Shown here: one piece after another, positions 5,822-11,485 of the stretch
Position numbering within the stretch: the first letter of the stretch is position 1
Layout of the letters: every line of letters starts with the position of its first letter
NCBI GenBank assembly: GCA_041747755.1
Contig: JBGTEN010000325.1
Span: 1-11,485, forward strand
Length of the DNA: 11,485 bases
DNA from: Aurantibrevibacter sp041747755
GTDB lineage: Bacteria; Bacteroidota; Bacteroidia; Flavobacteriales; Flavobacteriaceae
Direction: 5' to 3'
Program-made: the position numbers and the translations under genes
The notes under the pieces: generated by a model
What the model was told of the DNA's origin: nothing
The model's input: the letters and a program-made list of their open reading frames with translations, nothing else
Database searches by the model: none

Positions 5822-7000
5822 ATGCGACCAGATTTGTTTGAAGCTCCGGATTATTATGCCTTGGACGACCTGTTGTCCGAAGAACACAAACTGGTACGCG
5901 ATGCCGCCCGCCAATGGGTAAAACGCGATGTTTCCCCAATCATTGAGGAGTACGCCCAACGGGCAGAATTTCCAAAGCAAATCTTAAGCGGACTGGCAGA
6001 AATTGGTGCCTTTGGCCCTTATATTCCCGAAGCTTATGGCGGGGCAGGATTAGATCAAATTAGTTACGGGCTTATCATGCAGGAAATAGAACGGGGCGAT
6101 AGCGGAATTCGCTCTACCGCTTCCGTACAGTCTTCTTTAGTGATGTACCCGATTTATACTTATGGTAGCGAAGAACAACGCAAAAAATATTTACCCAAAT
6201 TGGCCACCGGAGAACTCATGGGCTGTTTTGGTCTTACGGAACCCGACCACGGCTCGAACCCCAGTGGGATGACCACCAACTTTAAAGATAAGAGCGACCA
6301 TTACCTGCTTAATGGTGCCAAATTGTGGATTTCCAACTCGCCTTTTGCAGATATTGCCGTAGTGTGGGCAAAGAATGAAGAAGGCCGTATTCACGGACTT
6401 ATCGTAGAACGGGGGATGGAAGGTTTTACTACGCCCGAAACGCATAACAAATGGTCTTTGCGGGCCTCCGCTACCGGCGAACTTATTTTTGACAATGTAA
6501 AAGTCCCCAAGGAAAATCTCCTGCCAGGTAAAAACGGACTTGGTGCTCCGCTGGGATGTTTGGATACCGCTCGTTACGGGATTGCATGGGGCGCTATTGG
6601 TGCTGCCATGGATTGTTATGACACCGCCCTACGTTATGCCAAACAGCGAGTACAATTTGGAAAACCCATCGCAGCTATGCAATTGCAGCAAAAGAAATTG
6701 GCCGAAATGATTACCGAAATTACCAAAGCGCAATTACTTGCCTTCCGTTTAGGGCAACTAAAAAATGAAGGTAAAGCTACTACCGCACAGATTTCTATGG
6801 CAAAACGGAATAATGTGGAAATGGCGATTACCATTGCCCGCGAAGCGCGGCAAGTTTTAGGCGGAATGGGAATTACCGGGGAGTACTCCATTATGCGGCA
6901 TATGATGAATCTGGAAAGTGTTATTACCTATGAGGGCACCCATGATATTCATTTGTTAATTACCGGGGCAGATATTACGGGGTTGCCGGCGTTTGGGTAG
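5822..7000 (+). CDS. gcdH: Glutaryl-CoA dehydrogenase (acyl-CoA dehydrogenase family)
   Basis: A 392-residue FAD flavoenzyme that by family oxidises and decarboxylates glutaryl-CoA to crotonyl-CoA in lysine and tryptophan breakdown, passing electrons to electron-transfer flavoprotein. Seen: the GCDH hallmark block around RGDSGIRSTASVQSSLVM (91-108) with Arg97 and Ser98 at the glutaryl-carboxylate-binding position, recalled from the human enzyme; CFGLTEPDHGSNPSGM (135-150), the flavin/substrate loop; RYAKQRVQFGKPI (271-283); QVLGGMGITGEYSIMRH (344-360); and the catalytic base Glu371 in YEGTHDIH (370-377). Length and ends are complete. The ATG at 5822 gives the usual N-terminus. It is a lone gene: the repeats lie upstream and the restriction-modification unit is convergent downstream. 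Two matching palindromes and a -7 box upstream suggest dedicated regulation. The distinction from other acyl-CoA dehydrogenases is well supported. Confidence 0.93.
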   Translation: MRPDLFEAPDYYALDDLLSEEHKLVRDAARQWVKRDVSPIIEEYAQRAEFPKQILSGLAEIGAFGPYIPEAYGGAGLDQISYGLIMQEIERGDSGIRSTASVQSSLVMYPIYTYGSEEQRKKYLPKLATGELMGCFGLTEPDHGSNPSGMTTNFKDKSDHYLLNGAKLWISNSPFADIAVVWAKNEEGRIHGLIVERGMEGFTTPETHNKWSLRASATGELIFDNVKVPKENLLPGKNGLGAPLGCLDTARYGIAWGAIGAAMDCYDTALRYAKQRVQFGKPIAAMQLQQKKLAEMITEITKAQLLAFRLGQLKNEGKATTAQISMAKRNNVEMAITIAREARQVLGGMGITGEYSIMRHMMNLESVITYEGTHDIHLLITGADITGLPAFG

Positions 7001-7024
7001 GAATTCTTGGCTTTCTACTTTTGC

Positions 7025-7039
7025 GAAATCGGTGATTTC
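7025..7039 (+). terminator. Weak hairpin after gcdH
   Basis: GAAATC-GGT-GATTTC forms a perfect 6-bp stem 24 bp after the gcdH stop. The stem is AT-rich and is followed by ATAATTTG rather than a T-run, so termination is only a possibility. Confidence 0.25.
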
Positions 7040-7166
7040 ATAATTTGTTGAGGAAGATAAAATTTATAAATGAAGTTAAGATTGTGTTTTTGATAACATA
7101 CGACCAACTTCGCAATTAATATTTAGAAGGAGTTTTCAAAGTTGCCAATTTTTGACAAAGGCAAAA

Positions 7167-8345
7167 TCATAGTAAATTATATTTGTCGCTTGGTGGAAAT
7201 AATAAATCAATTCCTTTTGGTTTGATTTTAAAAAGGGGTCCTTTTTCAACAACTTTGCCTGTAGAGTTTCTTTTTATCAGGTGGTCAAGGGTTATTATCC
7301 CTTGGTCAACAAGTATATCAAATTGGGATGGAATTGGTTTTTTTGTGTGTTCTACAAGTGAATATTGAAAATGCTCCCGCCCAGCAATAAAGGTGCTGTT
7401 CGCCTCTACCCAGAACGTTTCCTTATGTTTTTCTTTTAATCTGCTATGAAGAGTTTCTAAAGGCCATAATACAAAGTCGCCAATTTCTGGCTTATTGGAA
7501 TTTTCAATGAGTTGTTTTATATCCGAATCAAGTTTTAATGATAAACCTTGTGAGTTTCGTGTAATTGCAGATACGGTACAATACAGTTTATAATCATCTC
7601 CTCTTTGGTAACCAAAAGCATCTAAAATTTCTGCTGAACTTTTAAAGGTACTTAATGACCAATCAGGAACTTGGGCAAACAAGTTTTTTCTGTTAGTTCT
7701 ACTACTTCTAAATGATTTAAGTTCAATTCCTTTGTAATCAGGTTGTTTGGATGAATTTATATTAATCCCTAATGCAGTTTCTAAAGTTCTCCCAACCGAA
7801 GTGTCAGCGGCAACCATTGACGGAATTGGTCCTGAACAGGCAACCTTTCTCAACATCGCTAACAACTCAAATGCTATTTCATTAGCTTTACCACTAATCT
7901 CTGAAATGAGCTCCTTTAACGGATTGACAAGGTTTGTATTCAATAATGCTTCAACATCTAATTGAGTTAAATTGAAAATGTGAAACGAACCAGAATAAAA
8001 AATTAAAGCAACAATATCATTTGGGTTAGCAACTTTGGTGAGACCTGAAAATCAAATTCGCGGGTCTCCTTTCTTTGTTTGTGGTCTATATAGTGAGGCT
8101 TGAGAATTTATAATGTGAAAGTCCACGTAAATTTTCGTATCAATCAAAACTTTGTTTTCTGGCCCTTGTCCTTGAACGTCATAATCGTGGATATTATTCT
8201 CCTTTAAAAAGCTTCGAACATTCCCCGTGGCATCCATTATTGATTTTTTCAAACCTGTTTCTGTAGGTTCAATGAGAGTTAATGAAACCTGATTCTTAGT
8301 CAGCAGTTTTATTTTTGCTTGCTCTGCTGATGTTAATACTCTCAT
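7167..8345 (-). pseudogene. MvaI/BcnI-like type II restriction endonuclease, interrupted by one in-frame TGA
   Basis: The frame runs from ATG 8345 to a TGA at 7167-7169, 392 codons, with a single internal stop, TGA at 8052-8054 (codon 98). Reading through gives ...KKGDPRI-stop-FSGLTKVANPND..., one continuous protein. By position and context the lost codon is probably TGG (Trp). The second part carries the likely nuclease core: SVGRTLETALGI (about 183-194) and PDYKGIELKSFR (about 202-213), the latter with a D-x4-E-x-K pattern (Asp203, Glu208, Lys210), as in the MvaI/BcnI family. All of this lies after the stop, so the 97-residue product should have no activity. The start overlaps the methyltransferase stop (ATGA), showing translational coupling. 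There are no further stops or frameshifts in 294 codons, so the lesion is recent, or an assembly error, or read through. A TTG at 7943 is in frame but an unlikely true start. Confidence 0.8.
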
Positions 8346-10549
8346 TTAATATTCTTTAAAATCTCAGTTGCTACGGCTCTTGCTAACAAAGGCGGAACTG
8401 CGTTGCCAACCAAAGTGTATTGAGGAACTTCCGTTTTTCGATTATTACCCCCAGTTGAACGTTTTCCTTGAAAAACAAACGAATCGTCAAAAGATTGTAG
8501 TCTTGCCATTTCACGCACCGTTAATGCTCTTGGCGAGTTGTAGTGTACATAATCGTCTGGTATTGTCATTATTGTTGAACTCTGTTCTTCTGGTTTTAAA
8601 ACATTATAATTTCTCTTGTTTGAGGTCAAACCATGTTTGGCTAATTCGCATTGTGCCTTTTTGTAATCACCATTTTCTAAAATGATTTTAAGCCTATTTA
8701 TTACATCATTATTTTGATTACTCGTTTTGTGATTATTTAGAATGTCGAAATATTTTTCTCCCTTTTGAAGTCCTTCAAAATTTCTCACATAGATTGGTTT
8801 TGTGTGGTGTTTATATCGTTCAATTAACCTGCCTTCTTTTGACCATTCTGCGAATGATTTTCCAGACTTAGGGTTTTCTTTTCCATCAATGGTTCTTTTC
8901 TTAAGAAGACTCTTCATTTTCTTTGCTGTGCCATTGAACTGTTTTGAAATATCAACTAATTCATAGCGGTGTGCTTCCTGATTATTACCAACAAAATCTA
9001 AATCATGTAAAGCTTCAAACACGGTTACTTTTTCGTTTGCCTTAACGGTTGCTGGTATTTCTGAAATAAATTTTTGGTCTTTTCTACAACCGATAAAAAG
9101 TACGCGCTCACGATTTTGCGGAACACCATAATTGGATGCATTGGCTACAAATGGTTTTTCAATTTTGTAGAGCCTAATGCTTTCCAAAATGTTCTTTAGC
9201 CCAGCTTTTTCTTTTTCTGTTGCGATACTAAGCAAGGTTTCAACTGTTTCGTCAAATGATGCCGTATAAATTTTAAGAGCTGCGATAATATCCTTACAAT
9301 CCTTTTTAAAGATAGCAGGTACTTTTAGTTCATTGAAAGCATTTTCTATTTGTTCAATGATACTATCTGAACTTATATACGTTAGAAATGTAGTGAACTG
9401 TTCGGCAAAAGCATCCCCATCAATATTACAATGGTCTTTTTCTTTGATAATGTCACGCTTTAGTTTTTCCCATTCCTTTGTTCGGGCTAGAATAGTAAAT
9501 CCATGCCTAATCGTATTTATTCTTGAGTCGGTTTTACTTGTTTTGTAATCTGCTATTTTTGGGGTCAGTTGTTTAAATCGAGAATCCACATATATTATAA
9601 ATTCTTCACGCCCGGTTTCAATTGCAGCATCCCTTAGTTTTTCAATTTCAACTCTTTTTATTATACATTCAAGTAAAAAACTGTTTTTTTCAAATTTCAT
9701 TTTTCTAATAAATGAAACTAAAACAGGAATTTCTTTGGTGTCGACAATTGAATTGATCTCCTGAATGATTAAATCCTTAATCTTTCCGTTTTCTTTCGTT
9801 AGTATTCCCTTCACGTTTTCCATAACGAAGTACTTAGGCTGTAAAATCTTGATTACCTCGAGATAGTGGGAGAATAAATCATCTTTTTTGTCAAATTTTT
9901 TTCTTTTGCCCGCTAAACTAAAACTTTGGCAAGGAGGACCGCCACAGACCACGTCTATTTTTTTGTCCCCTATTTTTTGAAGCAAGTTCTCAAGAAAATC
10001 TGGTTCGGTAATATCTTGTCTTAAAAACGCTGCATTCAAACCAAGTTGATGATTGTATCGAACAACATGGGTCAATTCGCAATTTTCGTTAATATCACTT
10101 GCAGCAATAAAATCAAAAAACTTATTATTTACTTCTGCTTGCAGAAAACCCTCACTGAAACCACCCGCTCCAGCAAATAAATCAACGAAAGTAAAAGACT
10201 TACCATAAAGAGAAACTTGTTCTTTTACGATATGCACAGAATTATTTTCCTTATATCCTTCAATATGTTGATTAAGAATTTCCTTTATTTCATCTTGGGA
10301 AAAAGTTTTTTTAGTAGAATGATGCAAAAGCTCATCTGCGCGTTCAAATAAAAAGTCAAGATAATGATTGATTTCAACCGTTTCTGAAGTAAAACTTAAT
10401 GCTCTTTGATTTTTTTTATCGAAGTATTCTGTTGCAATTTTTTGCCCTGTAGCCAACTTTATCTGACTACCGTTACAATTGATACGAAGGTGAATTGGTG
10501 CAAATCCTTTTTTGTCAGGTTTATCAAGATAAAAATTAATAGTGGGCAT
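8342..10549 (-). CDS. DNA (cytosine-5-)-methyltransferase with N-terminal arm-type DNA-binding-like domain
   Basis: The modification enzyme of the unit, transferring a methyl group from SAM to C5 of cytosine in an unknown site. Numbered from ATG 10549 (735 residues). Residues 1-52 (INFYLDKPDKKGFAPIHLRI..., ending FDKKNQRA) resemble the arm-type DNA-binding domain of Bacteroidota tyrosine recombinases. C5-methyltransferase motifs follow in order: I, VDLFAGAGGFSEG (122-134); IV, GGPPCQSF with catalytic Cys207; VI, ENV (244-246); VIII, QNRERV (478-483); a target-recognition region (about 490-670); IX, RALTVREMARLQSF (674-687); X, VGNAVPP (714-720). About 230 residues separate motifs VI and VIII, against roughly 40 in M.HhaI, so there is a large insertion. 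All catalytic motifs are intact. The frame opens at TTG 10591, but ATG 10549 is preferred because the candidate -7 box lies between them. It overlaps the endonuclease gene by 4 bp and is more AT-rich than gcdH. Confidence 0.9.
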   Translation of the reverse strand: MPTINFYLDKPDKKGFAPIHLRINCNGSQIKLATGQKIATEYFDKKNQRALSFTSETVEINHYLDFLFERADELLHHSTKKTFSQDEIKEILNQHIEGYKENNSVHIVKEQVSLYGKSFTFVDLFAGAGGFSEGFLQAEVNNKFFDFIAASDINENCELTHVVRYNHQLGLNAAFLRQDITEPDFLENLLQKIGDKKIDVVCGGPPCQSFSLAGKRKKFDKKDDLFSHYLEVIKILQPKYFVMENVKGILTKENGKIKDLIIQEINSIVDTKEIPVLVSFIRKMKFEKNSFLLECIIKRVEIEKLRDAAIETGREEFIIYVDSRFKQLTPKIADYKTSKTDSRINTIRHGFTILARTKEWEKLKRDIIKEKDHCNIDGDAFAEQFTTFLTYISSDSIIEQIENAFNELKVPAIFKKDCKDIIAALKIYTASFDETVETLLSIATEKEKAGLKNILESIRLYKIEKPFVANASNYGVPQNRERVLFIGCRKDQKFISEIPATVKANEKVTVFEALHDLDFVGNNQEAHRYELVDISKQFNGTAKKMKSLLKKRTIDGKENPKSGKSFAEWSKEGRLIERYKHHTKPIYVRNFEGLQKGEKYFDILNNHKTSNQNNDVINRLKIILENGDYKKAQCELAKHGLTSNKRNYNVLKPEEQSSTIMTIPDDYVHYNSPRALTVREMARLQSFDDSFVFQGKRSTGGNNRKTEVPQYTLVGNAVPPLLARAVATEILKNIK

Positions 10550-10553
10550 AGTT

Positions 10554-10589
10554 ACGGACGTTTTTACGTACACGGACAAATCTACGGAC
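10554..10589. repeat. Three ACGGAC direct repeats in front of the methyltransferase gene
   Basis: ACGGAC occurs at 10554-10559, 10572-10577 and 10584-10589 on the plus strand, that is GTCCGT in the gene's direction, with start spacings of 18 and 12 bp. A TACGTA (10565-10570) lies between the first two. The repeats surround the candidate -7 box. Since the protein starts with an arm-like DNA-binding domain, they are plausible binding sites for self-regulation; this is inference. Confidence 0.5.
10577..10584 (-). promoter_or_regulatory. Candidate -7 box for the restriction-modification operon
   Basis: On the minus strand this reads TAGATTTG, an exact match to TAnnTTTG. Transcription would begin near 10570, giving a leader of about 20 nt to ATG 10549 and excluding the TTG at 10591 as start. 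No TTG is found at the usual -33 distance. Confidence 0.4.
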
Positions 10590-10622
10590 AATTTATGTTT
10601 TTATATCAGATGAAAGTTAATT

Positions 10623-10647
10623 ATTTCTCCTAAAATTTAGGAGAAAT
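10623..10647 (-). terminator. Near-perfect palindrome after the GIY-YIG gene, probable terminator
   Basis: Arms ATTTCTCCTAAA and TTTAGGAGAAAT around a single base give a 25-bp palindrome, usable as an 8-9-bp hairpin with an AT loop. It begins 1 bp after the stop codon of the GIY-YIG gene and precedes the methyltransferase promoter on the same strand, which fits a terminator separating two transcripts. A T-run after the stem is lacking in this direction. Confidence 0.5.
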
Positions 10648-10648
10648 T

Positions 10649-11485
10649 TTACCCCACCCCCATAAAAGAAAACAAATTTTCCTCTACCGTTACCGTCATA
10701 GGGAAGGCATTTTCGGGGAATTTTTTAAGGTAGCTGTTGAGAATACGATGGATGTCGCGGTTGTCTTTTTGTGCTGTTAAAAAGCGGGCTAGCCTTGTAG
10801 ACGGCGCCTGAATAAGTTGGGTGGGACCATAACCAAATCCTTTATAAACGCCACCCTGTACCAGTACAAAGGCGGTTTCGGTAGAGGTGCGGCCTTTTTC
10901 CCAAATGATAAAATCCTGGTTTTCAAATTGCAAGTCGCTTACCGCTTCTTGTACTCTTTGGTTATAGTTGGAGATGTCTTCCTTTTCGCGACAAACACCC
11001 CGGCATTGCTTTATATGGTAGTGATTGCAGCTACCTACCGTGGTTTGTAGGTGACAGTATTTGGGACAGAGTTCGTAGGTTTCACAAAGGTTTTCTAAAA
11101 AAGAACGGCACTCGGCTACCGTATAAAATTTGAGGATGGGGCGAGGCACTAATTTGCTGTTGTTATAGGCCAAATGCAAAATTCCTGCCGCATCTTCATA
11201 GGTAAATAGCGCGATGGCTTCGGTTGTTCTGCGCTGCGCCCTGTTGTATTTGGGATAGCGTTGCTTTATTTCAGCCGACTCCAGCAAGAGAGCCAACAAT
11301 TCGCTTCCTGTTTCGGTATAGGTAATGTCCGCCGTCTCCATACACATGGTGAGCTCTTTTCGGGCTTTGTCATAAAAATGACTTAACACCCGTTGCTTTA
11401 AATTATTGGCTTTCCCAACGTAAATGACCTCCTTGATTGCATTTTTAAAATAGTACACGCCCTCGGTTTCCGGTATTTTTTCAAA
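10649..11485 (-). CDS. GIY-YIG / UvrC-like nuclease, C-terminal part (probable DnaQ-exonuclease fusion; runs off right edge)
   Basis: The frame is open from the right edge to a TAA at 10649-10651, 278 residues, with no start in place: the GTG at 11458 codes for the Val of the GVYYF motif and is not a start. Numbered from the edge: PETEGVYYF (5-13) and IYVGKA (21-26) are the GIY-YIG motif, with catalytic Arg32 in KQRV and a conserved Glu in GSELLALLLE (60-69), then YPKYN (77-81). A Cys-rich stretch (CPKYC...CNHYHIKQCRGVC) resembles the UvrC Cys region. This arrangement matches the back half of the flavobacterial exonuclease-GIY-YIG fusion (DnaQ-like domain in front), with a role in DNA repair, recalled from memory; the front half lies outside the window. 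It cuts DNA next to lesions if it behaves like UvrC/Cho. A palindrome follows the stop. Its base composition is closer to gcdH than to the restriction-modification genes. Confidence 0.8.
   Translation of the reverse strand, partial: FEKIPETEGVYYFKNAIKEVIYVGKANNLKQRVLSHFYDKARKELTMCMETADITYTETGSELLALLLESAEIKQRYPKYNRAQRRTTEAIALFTYEDAAGILHLAYNNSKLVPRPILKFYTVAECRSFLENLCETYELCPKYCHLQTTVGSCNHYHIKQCRGVCREKEDISNYNQRVQEAVSDLQFENQDFIIWEKGRTSTETAFVLVQGGVYKGFGYGPTQLIQAPSTRLARFLTAQKDNRDIHRILNSYLKKFPENAFPMTVTVEENLFSFMGVG

Noticed and set aside
7136..7166. Terminator hairpin after the endonuclease (TTGCC...GGCAA)
   Set aside because: The stem is only 5 bp with a 12-base loop and no T-run on the relevant strand.
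7167..7943. Separate 258-residue gene starting with TTG at 7943
   Set aside because: The frame continues upstream without a stop to the TGA at 8052 and the added residues extend the endonuclease sequence naturally. It is the back part of the interrupted gene, not an independent gene.
8052..8054. TGA read as Trp through a changed genetic code
   Set aside because: The methyltransferase of the same operon ends in TGA overlapping the next start, and the endonuclease frame itself ends in TGA; Trp elsewhere is coded by TGG. TGA is a normal stop here.
8045..8060. Stop codon created by deamination of a methylated cytosine at the unit's own recognition site
   Set aside because: Restoring TGG gives an AAACCAAAT context on the other strand, which is not a CCNGG-type site as used by the MvaI/BcnI family. 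The true site is unknown, so there is no support.
10550..10591. TTG at 10591 as methyltransferase start (749 residues)
   Set aside because: The extra 14 residues translate the ACGGAC repeats and the candidate -7 box, and the arm-like domain begins at the ATG at 10549.

Overview
The window looks like chromosome of a Bacteroidota bacterium, most likely a marine-type flavobacterium. Three start regions carry a TAnnTTTG-type -7 box and there are no clear Shine-Dalgarno sequences. The intergenic gaps hold hairpin repeats of a kind common in flavobacterial genomes, and the protein families fit. No rRNA, tRNA, CRISPR array or transposase gene was found.

Layout. (1) 1-711, minus: the N-terminal part of a secreted lipoprotein of the TIGR02604 / PVC-type dehydrogenase-like propeller family, running off the left edge. 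(2) 873-1586, plus: TrmN6, a tRNA1(Val) A37 N6-methyltransferase. (3) 1587-1751: a convergent gap with dispersed repeats. (4) 3953-1752, minus: a two-gene operon of an AdiC-like APC permease and a DDAH/amidinotransferase-superfamily hydrolase, which suggests uptake and hydrolysis of a guanidino compound such as arginine or a methylated arginine. (5) 4037-5125, plus: a divergent Rieske non-heme-iron oxygenase alpha subunit of the quaternary-amine monooxygenase type. (6) 5126-5821: a 696-bp gap with a compound direct repeat (period about 186 bp) and, next to the following gene, two matching 7-bp-arm palindromes and a -7 box. (7) 5822-7000, plus: glutaryl-CoA dehydrogenase. (8) 10549-7167, minus: a restriction-modification pair, visibly more AT-rich than its surroundings. 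(9) 10649 to the right edge, minus: the C-terminal part of a GIY-YIG/UvrC-like nuclease, probably the second half of a DnaQ-type exonuclease fusion.

The restriction-modification unit is the most unusual part. Its C5-cytosine methyltransferase carries an N-terminal segment resembling the arm-type DNA-binding domain of Bacteroidota tyrosine recombinases, plus an extra segment of about 190 residues between motifs VI and VIII. Three ACGGAC repeats surround its likely promoter, so self-regulation through the arm-like domain is a testable idea. The methyltransferase stop overlaps the start of an MvaI/BcnI-like endonuclease (ATGA). The endonuclease frame is open over 392 codons except for one TGA at codon 98, where a Trp codon (TGG) is the likely ancestor. 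The endonuclease therefore looks recently inactivated, leaving what may be an orphan methyltransferase. The metabolic genes share a theme of amino-acid and methylated nitrogen-compound breakdown, but only the permease-hydrolase pair is clearly co-transcribed.
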